The notes: a model not told the origin generated them from the sequence alone. DNA of 63,058 nt from Anaerolineae bacterium (GCA_025454525.1 JALOOG010000009.1:1-63058); one strand, 5' to 3'. Counted from the stretch's first letter, positions 1 through 10,300 are shown. Numbers and translations: made by a program.

Positions 1-852
1 ATCACCAACCCCGGCGTACATACCGGCCGCACGATGGGCGAATGGGAATTGTTAGGCGTGGTCGGACTCGGCGGCATGGGTGAGGTGTATAAAGGGTATC
101 ATCAAGGGGAAGTCGTGGCGGTCAAAACTTTACTTCCACAATTTCACCATGATCCGGTATTCGTGCGACGCTTTGAACAAGAGGCCGAAGTCACCGCTTT
201 ATTTGAACATCCGAATGTGGTCAGTTTTTGCGGCGCGGGATCTTCTGACGGTACGCGCTACCTCGCGTTGAAATATGTTGAAGGCATTGAACTGAAACAA
301 TTGATCTTACAACGTGGCCGGCTTTCGCTAGAGGACACTTATGAGATCCTGCACGAGATCGGCGCGGCCTTGCGTTATATCCATGATTTAGGGATCGTGC
401 ATCGCGATCTTAAACCGTCCAATGTGATGCTCACCTTGAAGCCAGATCAAGAGACTTATCATGTCACCCTGACCGATTTTGGGTTGGCTAAATGGCGCGA
501 TCGTCCCGAAGAATTAAGCGGGGAAGGGGCGGTCGGCACGATCGATTATATGTCCCCTGAACAGATCCAAGAGTCGAAAGACATCGATCATCGGGCCGAT
601 CTGTATGCTTTGGGGGTGATATGTTATGAGATGCTCACTGGACACCTGCCGTATTCAGGCAGCTTGAGTCAAGTGTTATTCGCACATCTGTATCAACCGA
701 TCCCGAATCCACGCGATCTATTGCCCACTTTGCCGGAAGAAGTGGCGAATACGATCATGCAAGCGATGTCAAAAGACGCGCAAGACCGCTTTAACAGCGT
801 GGATAGCATGATGAAAGGCTTATTTGCCCCTCTACAATCTGAGTGGGGATAG
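1..852 (+). CDS. Ser/Thr protein kinase, 5' end outside window
   Basis: Hanks-type Ser/Thr kinase that would phosphorylate protein targets in the cytoplasm. Counting from the ATG at 34, the P-loop GLGGMG is at residues 11-16, the ATP-binding Lys at 31 (VAVK), HRD at 123-125 with the metal-binding Asn at 130, DFG at 148-150 and the SPE triad at 174-176, so all catalytic residues are present. The frame is open to base 1 and reads a typical kinase lead-in before the ATG, so the true start probably lies upstream and the ATG at 34 is internal. The protein ends soon after the kinase domain, with no membrane helix or sensor. Its target cannot be seen. Confidence 0.9.
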   Translation: MTNPGVHTGRTMGEWELLGVVGLGGMGEVYKGYHQGEVVAVKTLLPQFHHDPVFVRRFEQEAEVTALFEHPNVVSFCGAGSSDGTRYLALKYVEGIELKQLILQRGRLSLEDTYEILHEIGAALRYIHDLGIVHRDLKPSNVMLTLKPDQETYHVTLTDFGLAKWRDRPEELSGEGAVGTIDYMSPEQIQESKDIDHRADLYALGVICYEMLTGHLPYSGSLSQVLFAHLYQPIPNPRDLLPTLPEEVANTIMQAMSKDAQDRFNSVDSMMKGLFAPLQSEWG

Positions 853-861
853 TGCTATAAT
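853..861 (+). promoter_or_regulatory. Extended -10 promoter for acyl-CoA dehydrogenase gene
   Basis: TGCTATAAT is a perfect extended -10 (TGn plus TATAAT), starting one base after the kinase stop and 37 bases before the ATG at 898. No good -35 is evident, as expected for an extended -10 promoter. The same nonamer precedes ftsK (11969) and the sirtuin gene (34532). Confidence 0.6.
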
Positions 862-897
862 CAAATCTAAATTTAGTTTCTGAAGAAGGTTTTTAAC

Positions 898-2130
898 ATG
901 GACTTTGCACTCACAGAAGAACAGCTCCAAGTACGCAAAACGGTGCGCGATTTTGCTCAGAAAGAGGTGATCCCGGTGATCGCTGACTGGGATCGCAAAC
1001 AGCAGATGAATCCGGCATTTTTGCCCCGTATGGCAGAATTAGGCATTTTGGGCATCAGCATTCCGGTGCGTTATGGCGGTCAAGGGTTTGATTATATTAC
1101 CTTAGGCTTGGTCTGCGAAGAATTAGAACGCGCTGATACCCATTTGCGCGTCGTGATGTCGGTGCATCACGGCTTAAATAGTATGGCGATCTTACAATGG
1201 GGGACAGAAGAACAAAAACAGAAATTCCTCACCCCACAAGCACGCGGCGAAAAATATGCGGCCTTTTGTCTCACTGAACCGAATGCCGGGAGCGACGTCG
1301 CAGCGATGCAATCGATTGCTAAACGCGCCGGGGATAAATACATCCTCAACGGCGAAAAAATGTGGATCAGCTTGGCCACGAAAGCGCATCATTTCTTGGT
1401 GGTTGCCAAAACCGATCCCGAGAAGGGTCATGCGGGCATGAGCGCGTTTATCGTCACTAGCGATATGCCGGGCGTGACAACGGGTGATATTCATGGCAAG
1501 TTGGGCGTGCGGGCTGGATCGACCGGTTGGGTCAAAATGGAAGATGTGGAAGTCCCCGCTGCCAATCGACTCGGCGAAGAAGGCGAAGGCTTTAAAATCG
1601 CGATGTCTTGCTTGGACAATGGACGCTACACCGTGGCCACCGGGGCGACGGGGTTGATCCGCGCCTGTTTAGAGGACAGCCTCAAATATGCCCATGAACG
1701 CGAGACCTTTGGCAAGCCGATCGGACATCACCAATTGATCAAGCAAAAATTGGCGCACATGCAACAGTGGTACGATAACGCCTTCTTGCTGTGTATGCGC
1801 GTCGGTTGGATGAAGAATCAAGGCTTACGCAACACCCGTGAAACCAGCATGGCCAAATGGTACGCCACGGATCACAGTGTACAAGCGGCGCTTGAAGCGG
1901 TGCAATTACATGGGTCTTATGGTTTTAGCGATGAATATCCGGTTGAGCGCTACTTACGCAATAGCAAGGGCGCGGTGATCTACGAAGGCACTAGCGAGAT
2001 CCATCAATTGATGCAAGCGGATTATGCGTTGGGGTATCGTGAAGATCGTCCGCTACGTTGCGAGATGCCCGCTTATGATGCGGAATCTTGGCAAGCAGAA
2101 GCAGAATCAGCGGTCGCCACAGGCGATTAA
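898..2130 (+). CDS. Acyl-CoA dehydrogenase
   Basis: FAD-dependent acyl-CoA dehydrogenase of 410 residues, catalysing alpha,beta-dehydrogenation of acyl-CoA in fatty-acid or amino-acid breakdown, with electrons passed to ETF. The FAD/substrate signature CLTEPNAGSD is at residues 124-133, and the C-terminal YEGTSEIH at 362-369 supplies the catalytic glutamate (363). Length and domain order (helical N-domain, beta middle, helical C-domain) match the family. A GAAGG Shine-Dalgarno precedes the ATG. It stands alone, with its own extended -10 and a hairpin terminator. Chain-length preference cannot be read; glutaryl-, short-chain and branched-chain types are all possible. A thiolase at 31818 could act in the same pathway. 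Confidence 0.93.
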   Translation: MDFALTEEQLQVRKTVRDFAQKEVIPVIADWDRKQQMNPAFLPRMAELGILGISIPVRYGGQGFDYITLGLVCEELERADTHLRVVMSVHHGLNSMAILQWGTEEQKQKFLTPQARGEKYAAFCLTEPNAGSDVAAMQSIAKRAGDKYILNGEKMWISLATKAHHFLVVAKTDPEKGHAGMSAFIVTSDMPGVTTGDIHGKLGVRAGSTGWVKMEDVEVPAANRLGEEGEGFKIAMSCLDNGRYTVATGATGLIRACLEDSLKYAHERETFGKPIGHHQLIKQKLAHMQQWYDNAFLLCMRVGWMKNQGLRNTRETSMAKWYATDHSVQAALEAVQLHGSYGFSDEYPVERYLRNSKGAVIYEGTSEIHQLMQADYALGYREDRPLRCEMPAYDAESWQAEAESAVATGD

Positions 2131-2142
2131 ATCTACCCAGCC

Positions 2143-2172
2143 AAAACTCCCAGCGGTAACACTGGGAGTTTT
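2143..2172. terminator. Bidirectional intrinsic terminator
   Basis: AAAACTCCCAG (2143-2153) pairs perfectly with CTGGGAGTTTT (2162-2172) around an 8-base loop. A T-run follows on the plus strand, and the flanking A-run acts in the same way on the minus strand. It sits between convergent stop codons at 2130 and 2185. Confidence 0.85.
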
Positions 2173-2184
2173 TGATTTTTTGCC

Positions 2185-4149
2185 TTAAATCAACGGGAGT
2201 TTAAAGCCGAAGGTACTGCCTGCGCCTTCCACACTGCTAAAGATCATCTCGCCGTCGTAGCGTTGGATGATATTTTTAACCAGATGCAAGCCGAGTCCCG
2301 TACCTTCAATGTCGATCGTTTTAGCGGTGGTAGCGCGATAAAACGGTTGGAACAAGCCCGCTTGCTGTTCTAAGGGGATGCCATAGCCGTTATCGCGGAC
2401 GCGGAAAATAGCGTTATCGTCATCAGCGCTTAACGACACCTCAATTTTTCCGCCCTCAGGGGTGTATTTGATCGCGTTGCTGATCAAGTTGTTCATCGCT
2501 TCACCGATCTGCGCGCTATCCGCTAAAACCTCTAACACACGCTCACCAATTTCAAGTTCGATCTGTTGATGTTTCTCTTGGGCTTGTGGGGCAAAGTCAT
2601 TATAGGCCTGTTGCACCAAGTCGTTGAGTTCAATCCGGTTGGCTTTTTCCAGATGTAGCTTTTCGATTCGCTCTAAGGAGAGGATGTCACTGGTGATCTT
2701 TTGCATCCGTTGAGCGGCCCGCATAATCGCGCTGATATGATCGCGTTGTTTTTTGGTGAGTGCGCCTTCTTCAAATGACCATTCTAATAACTCCACATAA
2801 CCCGTGACCACTCCCACCGGATTTCGCAAGTCATGTGCGGCAATGCGGATCATATCGGTTTTAAGTTTTTCTAATTCGCTGACTTGTTCATAAAGTTTGG
2901 TCAGTTTTGTGAGTTGCTCTTGGGCCAATTGATAGAGTTGCGCGTTTTCGATCGCGACCGCGACTCGTGAGGCGATCAACCGGATAAAATCAAAGGTCTC
3001 ATAGGTAAAACGTTCCGGTTTGTGGGTTTCTAACACCAAAACGCCTAACACCCGTTTGTACGAGTTCAACGGGATGATAAATTGTGAGCGGGTGTCCTCA
3101 ATCGTCGCGACATAATCGGGGGTTGTCGAGACATCTTCAATGAATCGCGCTTGTTGATCCTTAATCACTTGGTTGATTAAAGGCATGTCAGGTAAATAAT
3201 CCCCACGTCGCAAGTGTTGATAGCGCCCGATCAGATGACCAATGCGAATTTGATCGCCGTCTAAGGTGCCGATAAACCCCGCAGTGGCGATACTTAAGCG
3301 TGTAGTTGCATCGATCGCGATCGATAACACATGGTTCACATCCAACAATTGTGTTAGCTCATCATCGATCTGTTGCAGAATCGTCAGGCGTTCAATGTAA
3401 CGTTCTCGTTCGGCCTCGATCCGCTTGCGGTGGGTAATATCCCGCATCAAGATCTGTAAGCGTTGTCCGGTGATCTGTTTCGCACTGATCTCTACAAACC
3501 GTTCATCGCCATTATGGTGAATGACGTGTTCAAACAGGCGGGTTTCGTCTAACCCGAACGAGTTATAATTGATCTGTTCCGGTTGACGCAATTGCAAAAC
3601 CCCCGCGGCCATTTGATTGGTAAGCGACTCCAATGGACGATTCAGCAATTCACCCGCTTTAGCATTGGCGACCAAGATCAGCCCTTCGGGGTTCATCAAG
3701 ATGATGCCGTCCGACGCATCGGCCATCAGGGTACGGTAACTTTCTTCGCTGGCCCGTAACGCTTTCAGGTCTTGTTTTCGCTGTAACGAGTAACGGATGG
3801 TGCGTTTAAGGATGCTTGGCTTAAGATCGGTTTTATCAATGTAATCAGATGCGCCCGCCTCGATCACCTTTTGGTCAAAATTGTATTCCGTGTAGGCCGT
3901 CATCAAGATCAAAGGGGCATTGATATTCATCGCGATCATTTCGCGCACCAGATCAAGCCCGTTGCTGGCCCCCAAATTGTAATCAACGAGGTAAACGTCA
4001 TACTCGGTTTGTGCCGCCATTTCTTTGGCGACTTTGGCGCTGATCGCCCATTCCACATGATAACGGTTTACATCTGGCGATAACATTTTTTTGATTAACG
4101 GTACATAATCCTTGTCATCATCGACAAGTAGTACAGTGATCTGTGTCAA
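2185..4149 (-). CDS. REC-PAS-GAF sensor histidine kinase
   Basis: Cytoplasmic 654-residue kinase with a receiver domain first (residues 1-125, acidic DDD at 10-12, phospho-acceptor Asp56, TKP-like KTD near 107), then PAS (about 137-250), GAF (about 265-405), HisKA with His439 in AAHDLRNP, and HATPase with N-box NAIKYTP, DNGYGIP and GTGLGLH. There is no membrane segment. The receiver-first order implies that the kinase itself receives a phosphoryl signal and that the output is its kinase activity; the partner is not visible. The start is TTG at 4149, supported by GAGG eight bases upstream. It is monocistronic and ends at a shared terminator. Confidence 0.9.
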   Translation of the reverse strand: MTQITVLLVDDDKDYVPLIKKMLSPDVNRYHVEWAISAKVAKEMAAQTEYDVYLVDYNLGASNGLDLVREMIAMNINAPLILMTAYTEYNFDQKVIEAGASDYIDKTDLKPSILKRTIRYSLQRKQDLKALRASEESYRTLMADASDGIILMNPEGLILVANAKAGELLNRPLESLTNQMAAGVLQLRQPEQINYNSFGLDETRLFEHVIHHNGDERFVEISAKQITGQRLQILMRDITHRKRIEAERERYIERLTILQQIDDELTQLLDVNHVLSIAIDATTRLSIATAGFIGTLDGDQIRIGHLIGRYQHLRRGDYLPDMPLINQVIKDQQARFIEDVSTTPDYVATIEDTRSQFIIPLNSYKRVLGVLVLETHKPERFTYETFDFIRLIASRVAVAIENAQLYQLAQEQLTKLTKLYEQVSELEKLKTDMIRIAAHDLRNPVGVVTGYVELLEWSFEEGALTKKQRDHISAIMRAAQRMQKITSDILSLERIEKLHLEKANRIELNDLVQQAYNDFAPQAQEKHQQIELEIGERVLEVLADSAQIGEAMNNLISNAIKYTPEGGKIEVSLSADDDNAIFRVRDNGYGIPLEQQAGLFQPFYRATTAKTIDIEGTGLGLHLVKNIIQRYDGEMIFSSVEGAGSTFGFKLPLI

Positions 4150-4220
4150 AATGCAGTCCTCAAGGATGTGATCTCATTTGAGCGTTTATTTTACACGATT
4201 TTTGCAGGTAAATACAAAAA

Positions 4221-4242
4221 CAGGGGGGCCATGGCCCCCCTG
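4221..4242 (-). terminator. Intrinsic terminator, perfect 22-bp palindrome
   Basis: CAGGGGGGCC-AT-GGCCCCCCTG is self-complementary over 22 bases. In the minus direction it is followed by TTTTTG and lies 24 bases after the stop of the small gene 4267-4464. Confidence 0.8.
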
Positions 4243-4266
4243 TCTGGTGACGCAAGTGCGCCGCCC

Positions 4267-4464
4267 TTATTCTGTTGGGACGTTGAGACGATCCCATTCC
4301 GCCTTGCTGACAAACTTGGTCAGATTGCGGCCGTCTTCGGTTTTAGCGCGGAGTCCGTGACGCACCTGACCGTTTTTGGTGTTAAAGGTGGTTTTACGCA
4401 CTTGTGACTCATCGATCGCAACTTTTTGACGGGTTTTGACATCATAAAATTCAATGGTAGCCAT
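4267..4464 (-). CDS. Small conserved-type hypothetical protein, 65 aa
   Basis: Sixty-five-residue soluble, basic protein (starts MATIEFYDVKTRQKV, ends WDRLNVPTE). The frame is open further upstream, but the ATG at 4464 has AAGGAG seven bases before it, so this start is chosen over an upstream alternative at 4533. Strong Shine-Dalgarno, own GC-rich terminator and isolation between two unrelated genes suggest a well-expressed monocistronic gene. The alternation of short strands and Lys/Arg/Thr residues gives it the look of a small nucleic-acid-binding or ribosome-associated protein, but no family is recognised and no function is assigned. Confidence 0.75.
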   Translation of the reverse strand: MATIEFYDVKTRQKVAIDESQVRKTTFNTKNGQVRHGLRAKTEDGRNLTKFVSKAEWDRLNVPTE

Positions 4465-4618
4465 TTCAGCACTCCTTATCGAAAGGCCCAGATAGGTAAG
4501 TAAAAGACTCGCATAAAAGTCATCTTCGCGCAAGTCGTCTATTTGTTTCTCTGTTATTATATGGGATTTAGCGTGAGATGCAGCACTTTTTCTTTAAAAT
4601 CGTTTGAAGTGGGGTAAA

Positions 4619-5206
4619 ATGTCACGTCGGTTTATCTACTTAGTCAGACACGGGCAATATCAGCTTTATCATCGCGATGCCGGAATGCTCACGACCAAGG
4701 GCCTTCAACAAGCGCAATTGACCGGACAGACTCTTTATGGGCTGCCATTTAGCACGATTTATCATAGCCCTTTGGTTCGGGCGGCTCAAACCGCCGAAAT
4801 CATCGCCGAAAACCTCCCCGATATTACGGTGTGCGTTGATGAGTCTTTGCGCGAATGTATTCCTTCGATCCCCGAACGGTATACCGATTATTTCGCGGGC
4901 GTACATCCCGATCTCACCCCTGATAAGGTGACGGATTGCGCGGATAAGCTTCAAAGTGCCTTTCAATTGTATTTTCAGCAAAGTTATTATCCAGAAGCCG
5001 ATCAATACGACCTGTTAATCTGTCATGGCAACGTGATCCGTTACATGGTCGCCCGCACCTTAGGGCTTACGATTGACGGTTGGGCCAGTATGTTGATCCA
5101 CAATTGCGGGATCACCCGCATCATGATCGATAGCGATCAACAATTGTTTTTGATCTCTCATAACGACATCGGGCATCTGCCTGAAGATTTGCGAACCGAA
5201 AACTAA
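4619..5206 (+). CDS. Histidine phosphatase family protein
   Basis: Phosphoglycerate-mutase-like histidine phosphatase of 195 residues. The catalytic RHG lies in LVRHGQ at residues 9-14, followed by the family pattern TTKGLQQA and the SPLVRAAQTAE block. The second histidine is in LICHGNVIRY. It dephosphorylates small phosphoesters or phosphoproteins; the substrate is unknown. The ATG at 4619 with GTGGGG upstream is preferred to the TTG at 4604 because it places the RHG motif at the normal distance. A TAAAAT hexamer overlaps the start, so the message may be nearly leaderless. It is followed after 12 bases by a lipoprotein gene, probably in one operon. Confidence 0.85.
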   Translation: MSRRFIYLVRHGQYQLYHRDAGMLTTKGLQQAQLTGQTLYGLPFSTIYHSPLVRAAQTAEIIAENLPDITVCVDESLRECIPSIPERYTDYFAGVHPDLTPDKVTDCADKLQSAFQLYFQQSYYPEADQYDLLICHGNVIRYMVARTLGLTIDGWASMLIHNCGITRIMIDSDQQLFLISHNDIGHLPEDLRTEN

Positions 5207-5218
5207 GGGATGTGAGCG

Positions 5219-6391
5219 ATGCGCTTAGCTGTCTATGTGTTGTTGATCGTGCTGTTGGCGGCTTGTGATAGTGGGGCGGTGGTATTTGCACCGACTCCCT
5301 TGCCGCCGGATCTTTCGCCGATGCGTTACGATCACCCATCTGGGGCGTTTAGTGTGAATGTGCCGCGCCATTGGGCGATCTTCAGCCAAAATACCTCGGT
5401 ATTAGCGACGGCCACTTTTTCACCGCCGGACTCGGTTGAACCCGTGTTGACGTTGGCCGTCTTGAATTTCGGTCAAGCGGTCGAGCCGACTCGCTTAGGC
5501 GCGGTGTTAGATCAATATCAAAGCTTTCATCGTCCAGATCTTAACCGTTACGCCGAACAGGATCGGCAAGCGATGGGCGATGGCAGTTGGCGTGTGACCG
5601 GAGTCCGCCGTTTGACCGGAGGCACCCCCCAAGCGATCAACACCTTTTTAGAGCAATCCGGCACGATGTTAGGCCTCATCGATGTGGTGATCACCCGCGA
5701 TTCACGTTTGCAAGCGGAACTTCAGACCGCGATCAACACTTTTCAGATCAACCCAGATGCGCCCTTAGAAGCAACTGAATTAGCGACCTTCTCATTTGTG
5801 TATCGCGCCCCGTTGGAGGCGCAAAATGTGGCCACTTGGCAAAACGCGGCGGGGGTGTTCTTTGTCACGGGCGAAGTGGCGAATTATGGTGAGACGGCCC
5901 TCGCTCAAGTCCCGGTAGAAGTGACCTTATTGGCCCAAGACGGCACACCGATCACCCAACTTAGCGATCAGGTCATGGGGTATCGTTTGCCGCCGGGCGG
6001 ATTCGCACCGTTTAGCATTCGTTTCGGCGAAGGCCAACCCACCGATACGATCAGCTATCAGGTGGTCTTGGGGAGTGGCACAACGCCGCCAGCAGTCTAC
6101 GGGCGTGAGGTGTTCCAATGGACCGACGAATCGCGCTTTGACGCGGACGGCACCTTGGTGATCTCTGGTAGCGTGACGCATAACGGAACGGCGATCGCCT
6201 ATGATCCGATCGGGGTGGTGACAGTCTTTGACTCTCAACAGCAAGTGATCGGCGCATGGTTTACTCCGATCGGCGCAGCCGTATTTGACCCCGGCAGCGA
6301 ACGCGCTTTTGAGATCCGCGTGCCGGAGATCGGCGGCGATCCGGTCAATTACATCTTAGAGATTCAGGCCTTAAGTCAGCGTGAAGGGTAG
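5219..6391 (+). CDS. Lipoprotein with PsbP-like and FxLYD-like regions
   Basis: Exported lipoprotein of 390 residues. The signal peptide ends at a lipobox with Cys16 (VLLAAC). Residues about 35-185 have the pattern of a PsbP/Mog1-type fold (HPSGAFSVNVPRHW near the start). Residues about 200-390 contain two beta-rich FxLYD-like repeats, each of the form V-x-G-x-V-x-N/H followed by V-x-V-T-x-x-D. These domain names rest on sequence pattern only. It would sit on the outer face of the membrane, possibly in an envelope complex. It lies in a co-directional run with the upstream phosphatase (12-base gap) and the downstream small gene (9-base gap). Confidence 0.75.
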   Translation: MRLAVYVLLIVLLAACDSGAVVFAPTPLPPDLSPMRYDHPSGAFSVNVPRHWAIFSQNTSVLATATFSPPDSVEPVLTLAVLNFGQAVEPTRLGAVLDQYQSFHRPDLNRYAEQDRQAMGDGSWRVTGVRRLTGGTPQAINTFLEQSGTMLGLIDVVITRDSRLQAELQTAINTFQINPDAPLEATELATFSFVYRAPLEAQNVATWQNAAGVFFVTGEVANYGETALAQVPVEVTLLAQDGTPITQLSDQVMGYRLPPGGFAPFSIRFGEGQPTDTISYQVVLGSGTTPPAVYGREVFQWTDESRFDADGTLVISGSVTHNGTAIAYDPIGVVTVFDSQQQVIGAWFTPIGAAVFDPGSERAFEIRVPEIGGDPVNYILEIQALSQREG

Positions 6392-6400
6392 GAGGATCAC

Positions 6401-6628
6401 ATGGGATTACCGGCCAAGTGGCATGATCCGAAACATGGGTGGTGTTTACGGGTATGGGCGGCGATCGCGCATCTGGAAGAACGGGGTATGACCGATTGTA
6501 AACCGATTGGACACGCGATCCGCTATCGCACCCCCAACGGTGAAACGCGAGAAGTGCGGGCGGTGTATGTCCCGGCCGCCGATTGGGTCTATCCGCTTTC
6601 GGAGCTTGAGGCGGCCTGTCAACCGTGA
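6401..6628 (+). CDS. Hypothetical protein, 75 aa
   Basis: Small soluble protein with no recognised family. It is rich in Trp, Arg and Pro and has two Cys residues. A strong AGGAGG lies six bases before the ATG, and the gene overlaps the next one by four bases (GTGA), so the two are probably translationally coupled. The pattern of short strands (HAIRYRTPNGETREVRAVYVP) suggests a small beta sheet. Function unknown. Confidence 0.7.
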   Translation: MGLPAKWHDPKHGWCLRVWAAIAHLEERGMTDCKPIGHAIRYRTPNGETREVRAVYVPAADWVYPLSELEAACQP

Positions 6629-7302
6629 TCAGACAAGTTTGGTTAGCCTTGCGCGGAGTCTTGATCGATCGCGCCCGCTTAAACGCGCTTTATCCGATCG
6701 CCTTAGGCGCGATCATGTCCGAACGTTATGGCGGATCAGGCGATCAATGGCGCGCCGCTTATCAGCAGATCGTGACGGATTGGGATAGCTACTACGCGGA
6801 TCTGGATCTCGGTGGAGATGACGGGATCGCCGATCTCTGGGAAGGCTTATTTCGCACGACTCGCGCTTTATTTCGGCTTACAGCGACGCTTGAGCCTTCC
6901 CATAGCGATCTGATCGCTTTTTCGCGAGAATTGCCCGCTTTGGTGTATCGAGATTGTCCGTCTCATTATCCCGATGTTCCCCTGATTTTGAACGGGTTAT
7001 CGGAGCGTGGCATCACCGTGGGTATCTGCGCCGATCAACCCGAAGCGCACGCCCGTGCTTTAATCGGCCCGTTTGACGGGCCGATCATCGGAGTCGATAC
7101 CTTAGAGCGTGCGATCCAAGACTCGATCTACTTTCAGCGACTCGCTTTACACAGCGATCCGGCGGTGACGCTCATCATCCACGATCAAGCACGAGTCTTA
7201 GCGGCGGCCAAACGGGTCGGTTTTGCCGTTTTTCATTTTGTTGACCGCCCTTTAGAGGCGCTTTGGCAGCGGCTTAACGGAGATTCACCTGCCAATCGGT
7301 GA
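6625..7302 (+). CDS. Degenerate HAD-like protein
   Basis: A 225-residue protein with the overall plan of a HAD-superfamily hydrolase: an N-terminal strand leading to a helical cap, then a motif-II-like strand (GITVGICADQPE) and a C-terminal Rossmann half (VTLIIHDQARVLAAAKRVGF). The DxDGTL nucleophile motif is replaced by LALRGVL near residues 7-13, so the nucleophilic Asp is missing. The C-terminal acidic motif is reduced to a single HD. If the assignment is right it is probably not a phosphatase. GTG start overlapping the previous stop (GTGA). Its last 29 bases overlap the 3' end of the convergent giant kinase gene. Confidence 0.55.
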   Translation: MIRQVWLALRGVLIDRARLNALYPIALGAIMSERYGGSGDQWRAAYQQIVTDWDSYYADLDLGGDDGIADLWEGLFRTTRALFRLTATLEPSHSDLIAFSRELPALVYRDCPSHYPDVPLILNGLSERGITVGICADQPEAHARALIGPFDGPIIGVDTLERAIQDSIYFQRLALHSDPAVTLIIHDQARVLAAAKRVGFAVFHFVDRPLEALWQRLNGDSPANR

Positions 7303-10300
7303 CACTCACCACCACGCCGCCGTCCTGCACAAATAACATCGGTAACAGCGGCGCATCCCCTGTTCCCAACGGGATCGGATTGCCGATCGGGTTGCCATTG
7401 AGCGTTAAGGTGATATTGCCAGAGTTGAGATCGCGATCTAAGCGCAACCGTGCTGTGACAAAATTCACCGCTTGTTGTGAGACAAAGGTGAGTTCACCCT
7501 CGTCACCGATCCGTTGATAGACGTTGATCACGGTCAAACTTTGCACTTGGATGTATAACCCTACTTGTAGCGCCTCTTGATCGGCGTGCCGTAACCCTAA
7601 CCCAAAGTAGACTTCTTCGGCTGGCAAAGTCGGATTCGCCGTCAATAGACTCATCGTGGCTTGCGTCCAACGGAGTCGACTCGGCGCATTATTCCCATAG
7701 AAGCGATTGAACACCTCTGGACCGTAAAAAATTTGAATCTCACTGCCGGGCGTATCACCGCCTTCACCTAAACGCCAAAATTCCCCGCGCGTGCCTAGGC
7801 TAAATTGTTCCGGAGTCCAGGTGATCTCGTCCGTTTGCAGATTCGGGATCAATTCCAACAAATTTTGCGCCCCTTGTAACCCTTGCGTCGGAAGGGTGGC
7901 CGTTGGTGTGGGGGTGATCGTCGGTGTGATGCTAGGGGTAAACGTCTCGGTTGGAGTCAGCGTAGCGGTGGGTGGCTCTAGCGTGGCGGTCAAGGTCGGA
8001 GTCGCCGTAGAGGGATCCGGAGTCGCGGATAAAAAGCGAGTCGGTGTGATCAAGTCAATTTCGACTGGGGGAGTCGTCTCGGTTGGGGTGATCTCATCCG
8101 TCAGCACCGCCGCGATCGCATCTGTCGGAGTCGGTGTGAGCGCAATCCCATCTGTCGGAGTCGGTGTGGCGCTGATCGTGAGCGCGAGTCCGATCAACGG
8201 GTTATCGGTTGAGCGGTTATTGGTGACGATCAAGATCCCGATGATCGCGATCACCAACAACACGACCACACCGATTCCGATCACCAGACGTAACGAAATG
8301 CGTGCCGGAGGCGGCCCTTCGGGATCAAGGTATTTGCTACGTTCAAACGGTTTCGGCGACTCGATCTCCACTTCATTCACGCCTTCTTGTAAGCGTGGAG
8401 TCGGCTCATCGGTCGGTGGGGCGGGGTATTCTGGCGCTCGTTGGGTCAATTCAAACCAGTGACGATAGATCGGATAGGCGGGTTGACGATCGATGAACAT
8501 CGCCCGGAACAATTCGTTAAATCGTTCTAACCGTTGGGTACGTCGCAAGTTTTGATCGACATACACCGCTAAAAAGCGCTCATAGGTATCACGCCACTGC
8601 ATCAAATTAGCGGCGATCTCCGGCCCCACCAATTCAATCGACACTTGCGCGATCTTATGATGTGCGTCTCGAATCGTCGGATCGGGTTGATCGGGACGGC
8701 GTTCGATCGCTTGACGCAAGCTTCGGGCCGCCACAGTCAGTTCCGCCGCACCTTGCCCTAAGCGGGTCAACCATTCGCGATAATGCGAGAGCGGAATATC
8801 GGCGGTTTGTTCGGCCTCTTGCACGCCTTTGAGCGCGTTTTCGAGTTTGAGGCCCGCCGGACGAAATTCCCCTTCGGCCCAATCGCGGATCGCCAATTCA
8901 AACTCACGCACGCTCAAGATCGCACCGGAGACGGTTTTTGCTTGGGGATTTTCTTCTACCAGTCGCCGGATCTTCTCCAGTTGGGCTAACGATTGTGGCG
9001 AATGTAAGCTATTGAGCAGATCGCTAATCCGTTTGAGATCACGCCGCCGATCGGTGAAGTCATCGAGGGTACGCACGATCAAATGGCGCGCCCCGCCTTC
9101 ACCCAAAGTCCGTAAGGCTGCTTCCCTCCAAAACGCGGTATCTTCTAACAGATCCTCGTGGGCATCTAATGTGCCTAAAAGGACGTAATTGGCTGCTAAC
9201 AAACGCGGTGCGGCCGTGCTATGGCGTGAAAACACCTCGATCAAGCCCCGATTCACCGCTTTAAGATAGGTTTCTTTACTAGGCATTTGCGCGTTAAAGT
9301 GATCACGCGCTTTGATCTCATCCGGCCGATACAACGCTTCGATCGCTTTGAGTGTCTCTTTGGTGCGGCCGGCGTTGAGCGCGGCATTGCGTTCGACCCA
9401 ATCGCGGGTGAGGCGTGATAATTCGCGTAAGCGTTGCGCGGCGAATCGTTCCCCTTCACTACGAGCGATCTCATACGCATGTTGACCTAAACGCTCTGCA
9501 TCGGCTAAGCGACTCCGATCAAACGCTTCCCATCCATCCGCGAGGGCGCGGCCGAGTCCGCCGTATAAAGCGTGACGTTCGATATATTGCGTGGTTTCGA
9601 TGATCCCGCGTACCTGATTCAACCAACCGGATAGGGTAGGGCTAAGCGCGTTGATCCCATCAATCGCTTTCCCTAGAGCGATGAGCGCCCCGCCACGATC
9701 GCCTTGAAGGGTAGCGGCCGCATAGGTTTCCCACGCCACGCCGGCCGTTTTAACCCCGTCTACCATGCTAGAGATCAGATCATCAAACAAATTGCGCTGA
9801 AAACCTTGTAATTCGCCTTCAGTGCGCTTAAACCATAACTCCAGATCACTGCCATCCGCCGCCGGGACAAACGTCTGATACGATTGCAACACTTTGTACA
9901 AGCGATCTAACAGGTGAGAGATCTCATCCCAAAACCGACTCAACGGATCGATCTGACGGTTATTATCCAGCGCGGCGATCGCATCACGCGGACTTGTGGC
10001 CGCTTGTTTGCCGATGATATGGATGTTATCGGCGAGGGCCATCGCGGCGTTAAAAGCGCGTTCTAAGGCGCTTAGGGGTAACTTGCGCTCTGAAAGGGTA
10101 TGTTGTACCGAAACGGTCGATAACAAGGTGTTGAGCAGATTCAACCGATCAACTACGGTGCGATATTGATCGCGTAAAGCGGCTAAGGTCTCTTGTGGGT
10201 GATCCAAAAGCTGATTGACTTCACCGATCAAGGCGCGCCCTTCTTGCAAAGCGATCCCTTCTTGGGTCAACGCCGCGATCGCCAATTCGATCCGATACAA

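Noticed and set aside
4221-4242. 22-bp palindrome as a recombination or origin site
   Set aside because: Position after a minus-strand stop and the T-run on that strand fit a terminator.
7791-8462. Long plus-strand open frame of 223 codons
   Set aside because: It is the antisense of the Thr/Pro-rich linker and membrane helix of the giant kinase gene; Val/Gly-rich low-complexity product and no ribosome site.
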